Assembly (NCBI GenBank): GCA_963785645.1
Contig: CAWAWG010000004.1
Span: 124,001 to 188,000, forward strand
DNA length: 64,000 nt
Source of the DNA: Trebonia sp963785645
Lineage (GTDB): Bacteria > Actinomycetota > Actinomycetes > Streptosporangiales > Streptosporangiaceae
Direction of reading: 5' to 3'
In this document: positions 26,539 through 34,657 of the stretch, one piece after another
Layout of the letters: each line of letters begins with the position of its first letter
How positions within the stretch are numbered: position 1 is the first letter of the stretch
Notes under the pieces: model-generated
Seen by the model: only the letters and a program-made list of their open reading frames with translations
Database searches by the model: none
Told to the model about the DNA's origin: nothing
Position numbers and translations under genes: made by a program

Positions 26539-27690
26539 CTAATCGAGCGCCTTCATCAGGTCGGCGACGAGGTCAGCCGGGTCTTCGATGCCAACCGACA
26601 GCCGGACCAGGTCCGCTGGCACCTCAAGCGGGGACCCGGCGACCGAGGCGTGTGTCATCCGGGCCGGGTGCTCGATCAGCGACTCGACACCGCCGAGCGA
26701 CTCGCCGAGCGTGAAGAGCGAGGCGCGGGCGCAGACCTCGACGGCCTTTTCCTCGCCGGCTGCCAGCCGGAAGGAGACCATGCCGCCGAAGTCGCGCATC
26801 TGCGACTTGGCGAGTTCGTGCCCTGGATGGTCCGGCAGTCCCGGATACAGCACCGAAGCGACGGCCGGGTGGTCGGCGAGGGCCTGGGCCACGCGGGCGG
26901 CGTTCGCGCAGTGCCGGTCCATCCGCGCCGCCAGCGTCTTGACGCCACGCAGGGTGAGCCACGCGTCGAACGGCCCGGCCACCGCCCCGGTGGCGTTCTG
27001 GTTAAAGGCAAGTTCGTCAGACCGCTCGGGGTCTTTCAGTACGATCGCGCCTCCCACTACGTCGGAGTGCCCGCCGAGGTATTTGGTGGTGGAGTGGACA
27101 ACCACGTCCGCGCCCAGGTCAAGCGGACGCTGCAGGTACGGCGAGGCGAACGTGTTGTCTACCACGAGCACCGCGCCGTGGGCGTGAGCGATCGCGGCGA
27201 GCGCGCGGATGTCCACAATTGACAACAGCGGATTGGTGGGACTTTCCGCCCAGATCACGCTGGGCCGCAGCTTGGCCGCTGCCTCGGCGACGGCATCGAG
27301 ATCAGTTTGCCGAACGGGGGCGTGTTCCACTCCCCATGTCCTCATGACCTTGTCAAACAGGCGGAACGTCCCGCCGTAGGCGTCGCCGGGAATGAGAACG
27401 CGGTCGCCTGGCCGGCAGAGCGTACGGACCAGGCAGTCCTCGGCGGCCATCCCCGACGCGAACGCGAATGCCCGTGCGCCGTTCTCCAGGGCGGCCAGGC
27501 AGGTTTCCAGCGCGGTGCGGGTGGGGTTGGCGGTACGCGAGTACTCATAGCCGCCGCGCGTGCCGCCGATGCCGTCCTGCTTGTAGGTCGAGGTCTGGTA
27601 AATCGGCGTGACCACCGCGCCGGTCAGCGGATCCGCGTCCTGCCCCGCGTGGATCGCCAGGGTCTCGAAACCCAGTGGATAGTCGTTCAT
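26539..27690 (-). CDS. metB: Cystathionine gamma-synthase / gamma-lyase (PLP)
   Basis: 383-aa cytoplasmic PLP enzyme of the Cys/Met metabolism family. YEYSRTANPTRTALE and HSTTKYLGGHSD are signatures, the latter with the PLP lysine at K203. It makes cystathionine from an activated homoserine and cysteine, or cleaves it. It follows cystathionine beta-synthase with a TGATG stop-start overlap, so a reverse-transsulfuration role (homocysteine to cysteine) is likely. A GTG one codon upstream is possible. Complete. Confidence 0.93.
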   Translation of the reverse strand: MNDYPLGFETLAIHAGQDADPLTGAVVTPIYQTSTYKQDGIGGTRGGYEYSRTANPTRTALETCLAALENGARAFAFASGMAAEDCLVRTLCRPGDRVLIPGDAYGGTFRLFDKVMRTWGVEHAPVRQTDLDAVAEAAAKLRPSVIWAESPTNPLLSIVDIRALAAIAHAHGAVLVVDNTFASPYLQRPLDLGADVVVHSTTKYLGGHSDVVGGAIVLKDPERSDELAFNQNATGAVAGPFDAWLTLRGVKTLAARMDRHCANAARVAQALADHPAVASVLYPGLPDHPGHELAKSQMRDFGGMVSFRLAAGEEKAVEVCARASLFTLGESLGGVESLIEHPARMTHASVAGSPLEVPADLVRLSVGIEDPADLVADLMKALD

Positions 27691-29066
27691 CACACGTTCA
27701 CTCCCGCGTAATAGGCCAGCAGGTCGGCGCGGGTGAGCACCGCGGCTGGCTTGCCGTCGACATGCACGAGCGCCGCGCCCGACTTCTCAAGGACCGAGGC
27801 CGCGCGGCTGACCGGCTCACCCTGACCGAGGACCGGCAGCGGCGGCGACATGTGGCTGCTTACCGGGTCTTGCGGGCTCGCCCGGCCGCTGACCAGGGCG
27901 TCGAGCAGGTCACGCTCGGCGACGGACCCGGCCACTTCCGCGGCCATGAGCGGCGGTTCAACCTGGACCACTGGAAGCTGGGAGACGTCGTACTCGCGCA
28001 GCAGCGCGATTGCCTGCGCGACGGTTTCGTCTGGGTGAACGTGGACCAGCGCCGGAAGGTCAGGCGCCCTCGCGGCGAGGAGATCGGCGACAGTGGCACC
28101 CCCGGCCTGAAGGAATCCGTAGTCGGCCATCCAGGCGTCGTTGAATATCTTCGACAGGTAGCCGCGGCCGCCGTCGGGAAGGATGACAACGATGACGTCG
28201 CCGGGCTCCGCCGTGGCCGAGACACGCAGCGCCGCGGCCACCGCGAGGCCGGACGAGCCGCCGACGAGCAGGCCTTCCTCGCGGGCGAGGCGCCTGGTCA
28301 GCGCGAAGGAGTCGGCGTCGCTGATCGCGATCACCTCGTCGGCGATGTCCCGGTCGAAGGTGGCCGGCCATATGTCCTCGCCGACGCCTTCCACCAGGTA
28401 CGGGCGGCCGGTCCCGCCGGAGTAGACAGAGCCCTCCGGGTCGGCCCCGATGATCTTCACCCGGCCCGCCGAGACCTCCTTCAGGTAGCGGCCGGTACCG
28501 GAGATGGTGCCCCCGGTCCCGATGCCCGCCACAAAGTGGGTGACCTTTCCGTCCGTCTGCCGCCAGATTTCCGGTCCGGTCCAGTGATAATGCGCGGCGG
28601 GGTTGTCGGGGTTCGCGTACTGGTCGGGCTGCCAGCCGTTCTCGCTCTCCCCGACGAGGCGGCGGGCGACGCTGTAGTAGGAATCAGGGTGCTCGGGCGG
28701 CACGCTCGTCGGGCACACCACGACCTCGGCACCGTAGGCCCGCAGCACGGCGATCTTGTCCGCGGCTACCTTGTCCGGACAGGTGAAGACGCACCGGTAG
28801 CCGCGCTCCTGGGCGACGATCGCAAGCCCTACCCCCGTGTTGCCCGAGGTCGGCTCGACGATGACACCGCCCGCGCGGAGGCTGCCCTGCCGCTCTGCCG
28901 TCTCCACCATCCGCAGAGCGATGCGGTCCTTTACCGAGCCACCCGGATTGAGGTACTCGATCTTCGCGAGCACGTCCCTCGTCCTCGCTATGCCCTTCGT
29001 CACCGACTTCAGCCGAAGCAGGGGCGTGTTTCCCATCGCCTCGGTCAGCGAGTCGTGCACCTCCAC
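27690..29066 (-). CDS. cbs: Cystathionine beta-synthase
   Basis: 458-aa PLP enzyme joining serine and homocysteine. LNPGGSVKDRIA holds the PLP lysine (K46), EPTSGNTGVG the substrate loop (74-78 SGNTG) and GIGTGGTISGTGRYLKE the phosphate loop. The C-terminal 120 residues are a pair of CBS domains (VHPDETVAQAIALLREYDVS and LPVLGQGEPVSRAASVLEKS). GTG at 29066 with GGAG five bases upstream is preferred; the frame stays open above it. First gene of the cbs-metB operon. Confidence 0.93.
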   Translation of the reverse strand: MEVHDSLTEAMGNTPLLRLKSVTKGIARTRDVLAKIEYLNPGGSVKDRIALRMVETAERQGSLRAGGVIVEPTSGNTGVGLAIVAQERGYRCVFTCPDKVAADKIAVLRAYGAEVVVCPTSVPPEHPDSYYSVARRLVGESENGWQPDQYANPDNPAAHYHWTGPEIWRQTDGKVTHFVAGIGTGGTISGTGRYLKEVSAGRVKIIGADPEGSVYSGGTGRPYLVEGVGEDIWPATFDRDIADEVIAISDADSFALTRRLAREEGLLVGGSSGLAVAAALRVSATAEPGDVIVVILPDGGRGYLSKIFNDAWMADYGFLQAGGATVADLLAARAPDLPALVHVHPDETVAQAIALLREYDVSQLPVVQVEPPLMAAEVAGSVAERDLLDALVSGRASPQDPVSSHMSPPLPVLGQGEPVSRAASVLEKSGAALVHVDGKPAAVLTRADLLAYYAGVNV

Positions 29067-29081
29067 CCGGTCTCCATCTCC

Positions 29082-29124
29082 CGGGGGGACGACCCCCCGC
29101 ACTGCTTCCGGGGGACAGTCCCCC
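29082..29124. promoter_or_regulatory. Tandem G-rich hairpins upstream of cbs
   Basis: CGGGGGG (29082-29088) pairs with CCCCCCG (29093-29099); GGGGGA (29110-29115) pairs with TCCCCC (29119-29124). They begin 16 bases before the cbs start, so they would be in its leader or promoter. They resemble the hairpin at 17304-17318 and may be a dispersed palindromic repeat. Confidence 0.4.
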
Positions 29125-29358
29125 AACCCCCGAGGCCCTCATTGTCCAAAGCTCTCGGCTGTATCTCCTGAGGGTCGGCCGACCCTCTTCATCGCAGACG
29201 CTCTTCCTCGCAACTCAGACGCTACCGTTGCGCCCCTGGTGCGCTGCCCGCAAGGTCGCGGTGTCTTCCCGGAAGTTCCCCGGTATAGCCCTGGCCAGGG
29301 GGAGAAAGGTCCCTGTTAACGTGGACTGCGAAACGCGTATATGCCAGGAGGCCCAGCT

Positions 29359-30662
29359 ATGCCAGAAGCCGTCATCGTCGCGACCGCCCGCTCGCCCATC
29401 GGCCGGGCAGTCAAGGGATCGCTGACCTCCATCAGGCCCGATGACCTGCTCGCCCAGATCGTTACGGCGGTACTGGCCAAGGTACCGCAACTCGAGCCTT
29501 CCCAGGTTGAGGACCTGATCGTCGGCTGCGGGCTGCCCGGCGGCGAGCAGGGGTACAACATCGCCCGGGTGGTCGGGGTGCTGCTTGGCCTCGACGACGT
29601 GCCCGGCACCACGGTCAACCGCTACTGCTCGTCGTCGCTGCAGAGCACGAGGATGGCCTACCACGCGATCAAGGCGGGCGAGGGCGACGTCTTCATCTCG
29701 GCCGGCGTCGAATGCGTCTCCCGGTTCGTGAAGGGGTCGAGCGACGGCCTGCCCGACACGAGGAACCCGCTGTTCGCCGACGCGGAGTCACGGACCGCGG
29801 CGACGGCGGGGGCCGAGACGCCCTGGCACGACCCGCGCACGGACGGCGAGGTGCCCGACATCTACATCGCGATGGGCCAGACCGCCGAGAACGTCGCGTC
29901 ACTGCGCGGCATTACCCGGGCCGAGCAGGACGAGTTCGGTGTCCGGTCGCAGAACCTGGCGGAGAAGGCCCTGGCGAACGGGTTCTGGCAGCGGGAGATC
30001 ACGCCCGTGACGCTGCCCGACGGCACGGTCGTAGCGGCGGACGACGGCCCGCGGCCCGGGACGACCCTGGAGAAGGTCGCCACGCTTAAGCCGGTGTTCC
30101 GCGAGCACGGGACGGTGACGGCGGGAAACTGCTGCCCGCTCAACGACGGCGCTGCCGCCATCGTCGTGATGAGCGACGTTAAGGCGGCCTCGCTCGGGCT
30201 GACGCCGCTGGCCCGGATCGTCTCGTCCGGGGTCGGCGCACTCTCGCCGGAGATCATGGGCCTCGGACCGGTGGAAGCCTCGCGACAAGCGCTGCGGCGG
30301 GCCGGAATGGCGATCAGCGACGTCGACCTCGTGGAGATCAACGAGGCGTTCGCGGCCCAGGTCATCCCCTCCTACCAGGAACTGGGCATCGACCCGCCCG
30401 GCTGAACGTGAACGGCGGCGCGATCGCCGTCGGCCACCCGTTCGGCATGACCGGCGCCCGGATCGCCACGACGCTGCTGAACAGCCTGCAATTCCATGAC
30501 AAGACGATCGGCCTTGAGACCATGTGCGTGGGGGGCGGCCAGGGCATGGCGATGATCTTCGAGAGGCTGGTCTCAGATCCGCCACCAGCCCGGACGCGCA
30601 AACCGGCTCTCCTCCGGGGGTACGACCACTCGTACCCCCGGGACGGTCTACACAAGCCTTGA
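29359..30662 (+). pseudogene. Acetyl-CoA acetyltransferase (thiolase), frameshifted
   Basis: Thiolase condensing or cleaving acyl-CoA. The ATG at 29359 has AGGAGG seven bases upstream. TTVNRYCSSSLQ contains the nucleophile C90. The frame runs to VEINEAFAAQVIPSYQELGI and stops at 30405. One base off, LNVNGGAIAVGHPFGMTGAR and TMCVGGGQGMAMIFERL supply the catalytic His and second Cys, continuing to 30662. A single missing base near 30396, at a run of C, explains the split. The C-terminal tail after ERL is longer than usual. Confidence 0.8.
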
Positions 30663-30782
30663 TATAACGATCATCACGAACCGACAAACAGGACATTGCG
30701 GGAAGGTTGCGAACTGGGTCTTGTCAGCGGCTCTCCAGTGAGGCAGTCTCATCTGAAAGCGGCTTCCTACTCGGAGGTGCCA

Positions 30783-31015
30783 ATGTCGCTGACGCACTCC
30801 CCCGTACTCACAAGAGCCTCATCGCACGCATCCCGTTCGTAACCGGTCGAGAGCTGTCCGAGTGGTTCAGCCACCTCGAATCCGGCCCTGCCTTCCTCCG
30901 CCGCGATGAGCGCGCCAACTGGCTCGCCGACGAACATGGCATCTGCGACCGCTACGCCGCCGCCATCGTTCGCGAGTACGAAATACGCCGCCGTCTCAGG
31001 CTCTTTGGCGCTTAG
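30783..31015 (+). pseudogene. DUF4287 domain protein with one early frame change
   Basis: Small protein of about 77 aa. GGAGG lies five bases before the ATG at 30783, giving MSLTHS. Then the frame changes at a five-C run near 30800 and continues RTHKSLIARIPFVTGRELSE, then FLRRDERANWLADEHGI and AAAIVREYEIRRR, the DUF4287 pattern. The function is unknown. The start and the domain are clear only if one base is added or removed. Confidence 0.6.
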
Positions 31016-31087
31016 CAAGAGTACGGAGAGTCGTCCAGGAAGATAACCGTCTTTCACGGTCTTCCAAAAGCTGCCCCGATTGTTCAT

Positions 31088-31105
31088 TTGCAACTGCAGT
31101 TGCAA
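31088..31105. repeat. Perfect 18-bp palindrome
   Basis: TTGCAACTGCAGTTGCAA is its own reverse complement. It lies 73 bases after the DUF4287 stop and 47 bases from the tRNA. It could be an operator; no regulator is adjacent. Confidence 0.5.
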
Positions 31106-31152
31106 GCGCAGATGCACAGTCACTAAGACTTTAGCCTCCCGGGTCAATTAAG

Positions 31153-31225
31153 TGCCCCCGGTCGGGTTCGAACCGACACCAGGGCCCTTTTAGGGGGCCA
31201 GCCTCTGCCCTTGGGCTACGGGGGC
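31153..31225 (-). tRNA. Atypical class I tRNA, anticodon UAA by position
   Basis: 73 bases fold as a complete cloverleaf. The acceptor is GCCCCCG/CGGGGGC (7/7 pairs), the D stem GCC/GGC, the anticodon stem GGCCC/GGGCC (5/5), the T stem GUCGG/CCGAC around UUCGAAC, the variable loop 5 bases, the discriminator A, and no encoded CCA. The anticodon loop is CCUAAAA. Standard numbering gives UAA (Leu, codon UUA), but position 33 is C rather than the near-universal U, and true tRNA-Leu has a long variable arm. So the identity is doubtful; a specialised or decayed tRNA is possible. Confidence 0.7.
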
Positions 31226-31764
31226 GGTCTTATAGTAGCCTATTTTTTCAGCAATCAGGCATATGCCGTTTTTCTACTTGGAGCGCCGCGAATGTGCGGG
31301 CCTTATCACCTGCACTCCGGTAAATTCGAGGGACCACGACGGCAGTTACCTTTGCGGACCGCGTCGCGCTTGAGGGCGATGAACCCGGCACCGATCCCGC
31401 ACCATGCCCGACTGCTGCACCTACGATGACCTGCATATTTTTACGGTGCTCTGCCGTATAGCACCCGTTACGGCAGAGCACCGCCAGCCCGGCGAAAGCC
31501 GCCCAGGTCACGGCCGCGTATCACCTGATAAGGACAAGTGCCAGGTGATTGAATGGCGAAATCATCACTGCTGTAACTGCACTTCTCTTCTGGCACATAG
31601 GCCCTTGAAACAACAGCGATCGCACGGTGAACATGAGCCTGGGACTCGCTGGCATAGGGCCACTTCATTCACTACCGGTATTGCAGCGCGCAGGTCCTCG
31701 GAACACCCTGCCCCGACCACCCGGACTGCACAGATGCCGTTGTAGAGGTTTTTGCGGGGCCGCT
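31226..31764. other. Non-coding gap of lower GC
   Basis: About 540 bases between the tRNA and udgB with no convincing gene on either strand. It contains the large inverted repeat at 31444-31483 and a smaller one, ATCACCTG at 31520-31527 with CAGGTGAT at 31542-31549. Base composition is less GC-rich than its surroundings. Confidence 0.5.
31444..31483. repeat. Perfect 15-bp inverted repeat with 10-base loop
   Basis: CGGTGCTCTGCCGTA (31444-31458) and TACGGCAGAGCACCG (31469-31483) are exact reverse complements. Neither side ends in a T-run, so it is not a typical terminator. It may be a recombination or regulatory site in the tRNA-adjacent gap. Confidence 0.6.
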
Positions 31765-32604
31765 CTAGCTCGAGTTCGTGCCAGCCGCGGCGATGACCCG
31801 CGCCCTGGTAAGAACCGTGTCGACCATGTCGCCGGTGACGCGGCCGGTGAAAGTATTTTGCTGGCTTGGATGGAAGCAGCCGAGAACCACCAGCTTCCCT
31901 CCGCCGCCCGATCGCACCCCGTCGCCCGACTGCACCATGACCTCAGCGCCGTGCCTGAAGGCCGGACGGGGCCGAGGGATACGGTAACCGGCCGAAGGAA
32001 GCACGGGCCAGAGCGCTTGCCAGGCAAACCCGCCGAGGCAGACGATCGCTCGCACGGTGGGCGCGATGAGGCGCAGTTCAGCGGCAAGCCAGTCGGCGCA
32101 GGTGTCGCGCTCACCCGGAGTCGGCTTGTTCTCCGGTGGCGCGCAACGGACGGCGGCGGCCATTCGCACGCCGATCAGCCGCTGGCCGTCTCCGGCGAAC
32201 ACGCTCGTCGGCAGTGCGGCGAGCCCGCACCGGTGCAGCGCGGCGAACAGGAAGTCGCCACTTCGGTCGCCGGTGAATACGCGCCCGGTACGGTTCCCGC
32301 CGTGCGCGGCGGGCGCGAGGCCGACGATGAGAATGGACGCCTCCGGGTCTCCCCAGCCAGGGACCGGGCGCCCCCAGTACCGCTCGTCGCGGAAGGACTT
32401 GCGGCGGGTGGCCGCTACTTCCTCCCGCCAGCTGACAAGCCGGGGACAGGCACGGCACACCGACTGCCGGGCGGTGAGTTCCGCCAGGTCGGTCGAGCCG
32501 GCCGCGAGCTCGGCAACCTCGGCCGCGCTCCCCGCCACCGGCGTCGCCGCGGTCGCCGGATCCCCCGGCCATCCCGTCCCCGGGACGACGGGCCCTTCTG
32601 ACAT
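31765..32604 (-). CDS. udgB: Type 5 uracil-DNA glycosylase
   Basis: 279-aa DNA repair enzyme excising uracil and related bases. GLAPAAHGGNRTGRVFTGD is the active-site motif 1 of UdgB (alanine where family 1 has the catalytic Asp). GCFHPSQQNTFTGR is motif 2. Cysteines in SVCRACPRL and two further ones (VRCAPP, IVCLGG) fit the iron-sulfur cluster. The ATG at 32604 follows GGAGGG by six bases. It lies 15 bases after the ppx stop in the same direction. Confidence 0.9.
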   Translation of the reverse strand: MSEGPVVPGTGWPGDPATAATPVAGSAAEVAELAAGSTDLAELTARQSVCRACPRLVSWREEVAATRRKSFRDERYWGRPVPGWGDPEASILIVGLAPAAHGGNRTGRVFTGDRSGDFLFAALHRCGLAALPTSVFAGDGQRLIGVRMAAAVRCAPPENKPTPGERDTCADWLAAELRLIAPTVRAIVCLGGFAWQALWPVLPSAGYRIPRPRPAFRHGAEVMVQSGDGVRSGGGGKLVVLGCFHPSQQNTFTGRVTGDMVDTVLTRARVIAAAGTNSS

Positions 32605-32619
32605 CAAGCCCTCCACTGG

Positions 32620-33654
32620 TTAGGCAACCAGCGACCAGGCGATGCCGTCGAGGATGTCGTGCTCGCTGACGAGCACCTCGGGAAAGCCGAACCGGGTCAT
32701 GATCCGGTCGAGGATCAGCGCGCCCGCGCCGATCACGTCGACCCGGCCCGGATGCATCGAAGGGATGGCTGCCCGCTGCGCCCGCGTCATCGCAAGCAGC
32801 TCGCCGGCAATCTCATGGACCCGCGCAGCGGAGATCCGCGCATGGTGGATGCGGGCTGAGTCGTACCCGCCGAGACCGAGTGCTATCGCGGCGACGGTGG
32901 TAACCGACCCGGCGAGTCCGACGAGACTTCTGGCCTTCGCCACGGGCACGGCCGCAGCCTGATCGAGCGCTTCGTCTATATCCAGGACGGTGTTCGCGAT
33001 CTGCGCCTGGGTGGGCGGGTCACCGTGCAAATGCCGTTCGGTCAACCGGACGCAGCCGATGTTCACCGAGCGTCCCTGTAGCTGGGGGTCGGCCTGCGTC
33101 TCGTCGCTCCGGCCGAGCACGAACTCGGTGGAGCCGCCGCCGATGTCGGTGACCAGATAGGGAGGCGGGCACTCGGTGGCCAGCGGCGTGCCGGCCAGTT
33201 CTCTGGTCGCACCGGTGAAGGACAGCCAGGCCTCCTCGTCACCGGTGATAACCTCCGGCGCGACGCCGAGGATGTCAACGACCCGGTCGGTGAACTCGTC
33301 GGAGTTGGCCGCGTCCCTGGTGGCGCTGGTCGCCACCATCCGCACGGCCGCGGGCCTGGCCTCAGCGATCAGTCCCGCGTACTCCCTGAGCGCGGTCATG
33401 GTCCGGTCGAGGGCGGCCGCTGACAGCCGCCCGGTCCGGTCCACTCCTTCGCCGAGCCGGACGATGCGCATCTGGCGGGTCAGGTCCGTCAGGGGCGACG
33501 GTTGATCGGGACCAGAGTCACCTGGGATCCGTTCGGACTGACCTGGTTGTGATGCTGCCGCCTCGGGCTGGCGGCCTCCCGGATCCACCTGGCGGATGTC
33601 CGCGATCAGCAACCGGATGGAATTCGTGCCGCAGTCCACAGCGGCGACCCGCAT
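32620..33654 (-). CDS. ppx: Exopolyphosphatase / pppGpp phosphohydrolase (Ppx/GppA)
   Basis: 344-aa ASKHA-fold phosphatase acting on polyphosphate or (p)ppGpp. MRVAAVDCGTNSIRLLIADI is phosphate loop 1, and VTDIGGGSTEFVLG the second phosphate loop. VGLAGSVTTVAAIALGLGGY is the adenosine-like motif. The start at 33654 is 2 bases after the DUF501 stop. It belongs to the conserved actinobacterial run eno-divIC-DUF501-ppx. Confidence 0.93.
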   Translation of the reverse strand: MRVAAVDCGTNSIRLLIADIRQVDPGGRQPEAAASQPGQSERIPGDSGPDQPSPLTDLTRQMRIVRLGEGVDRTGRLSAAALDRTMTALREYAGLIAEARPAAVRMVATSATRDAANSDEFTDRVVDILGVAPEVITGDEEAWLSFTGATRELAGTPLATECPPPYLVTDIGGGSTEFVLGRSDETQADPQLQGRSVNIGCVRLTERHLHGDPPTQAQIANTVLDIDEALDQAAAVPVAKARSLVGLAGSVTTVAAIALGLGGYDSARIHHARISAARVHEIAGELLAMTRAQRAAIPSMHPGRVDVIGAGALILDRIMTRFGFPEVLVSEHDILDGIAWSLVA

Positions 33655-33656
33655 GG

Positions 33657-34166
33657 TCAAGTGGGCTCCTCGGGCAGAGTTACGCAGGGACCGCGCGACC
33701 ACCACTGTTCGGCCGCATCCAGGGCCTCACGGCCGAGCGGGTTGGTGCCGGGCGCGGCGAGCTCGTGCGCGGCGAGGGCATGCAGGCATTTCACCCGCTC
33801 CGGCATGCCGCCCGCCGACTGGGTTCCCGGTGGCAGCGGCTCAAGTCCTTCCGCCGTCGCCGCGGCGTCCCTGCGTGCGAGGTAATCGCGGTGCGCACTT
33901 GTGTATTCGGCCCTCAGCGGGCCGTCGGCGGCGAGTCGGGCGGTCATCTCGCGCATCAGCCCGGCCGCCTCCAGGCCGCTGACCGCCGCGGCGGCTCGCG
34001 GGCAGGTCAGGTAGTACAGCGTCGGGAACGGGGTACCGTCGGGTAGCCGAGGCGCCGTCTCCACGACATCGGGAAGCCCGCACGGGCAGCGGTGCGCGAC
34101 AGCCCTCAAACCGCGCGGGGTGCGGCCGAGCTGCGCGGCGACGGCCGCCTCATCAGGCGGGTTCAT
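33657..34166 (-). CDS. DUF501 family protein
   Basis: 169-aa protein. VAHRCPCGLPDVVETAPRLP and FPTLYYLTCPRAAAAVSGLE define DUF501, and ERVKCLHALAAHELA is its conserved C-terminal motif. Conserved Cys and His residues may bind metal. The biochemical function is unknown, but its position between divIC and ppx is typical of actinobacteria. It starts 12 bases after the divIC stop. Confidence 0.9.
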   Translation of the reverse strand: MNPPDEAAVAAQLGRTPRGLRAVAHRCPCGLPDVVETAPRLPDGTPFPTLYYLTCPRAAAAVSGLEAAGLMREMTARLAADGPLRAEYTSAHRDYLARRDAAATAEGLEPLPPGTQSAGGMPERVKCLHALAAHELAAPGTNPLGREALDAAEQWWSRGPCVTLPEEPT

Positions 34167-34178
34167 GAAAATAAGAGT

Positions 34179-34640
34179 TCATTTCTGCGTACCAGCGTCA
34201 GCCTTTTGCACCGAGTCCCAGAGTTTGGCGTACCAGGGGTCGGCCGCGGCCTGCGGTGTGGCGGCAGCCGGTTTGGCCGACTGCCCGGAGACGACCTCGT
34301 AGCACTGCTCCTGCGGGAAACACATGTGCAGCTGGTCGCGCGCCTCCTGCTCGACATACCAGGTCTGCGACAGCTTGCTGTCCTCTGTTTGCAGGGCCTT
34401 GACCTGAGCGGTCAGGGTCTGCTGCTGAGCTAGCAGCTGATCGATCTGCTGCCGCTGCGCGATGTACTCGCGGACCGGGTAGGCCAGGCTCAGTGCGATC
34501 GCGCAGATCACCACCGCGAGCAGGGCGGCCCGCCCGGTCAGCTTGGTGGACCGCGCGACCGCCACCATGGCGGCGGCCTGCGCGGGTGACGGCTGGGCTG
34601 ACCGGGACTGAGCCGGTGGCGGCTGGGCCTGCGTCGGCAT
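34179..34640 (-). CDS. divIC: Septum formation initiator (DivIC/FtsB-like)
   Basis: 153-aa bitopic cell-division protein. A cytoplasmic Pro/Gln-rich tail is followed by one membrane segment (AALLAVVICAIALSLAYPV) and a coiled coil (EYIAQRQQIDQLLAQQQTLT). The extracytoplasmic CFPQEQCYEV motif with two cysteines is typical of actinobacterial forms. It would join the FtsL/FtsQ division complex. The ATG at 34640 is 17 bases from the enolase stop. The C-terminus is extended by an Ala/Lys-rich tail. Confidence 0.85.
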   Translation of the reverse strand: MPTQAQPPPAQSRSAQPSPAQAAAMVAVARSTKLTGRAALLAVVICAIALSLAYPVREYIAQRQQIDQLLAQQQTLTAQVKALQTEDSKLSQTWYVEQEARDQLHMCFPQEQCYEVVSGQSAKPAAATPQAAADPWYAKLWDSVQKADAGTQK

Positions 34641-34657
34641 GATCAGGCTGGATTTCC

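Noticed and set aside
31153..31225. Calling the tRNA a standard tRNA-Leu(UAA)
   Set aside because: Leucine tRNAs are class II with a long variable arm and have U33; this one has a 5-base variable loop and C33.
31444..31483. The 15-bp inverted repeat as a transcription terminator
   Set aside because: Neither flank has a T-run in the correct orientation and no gene ends close to it.
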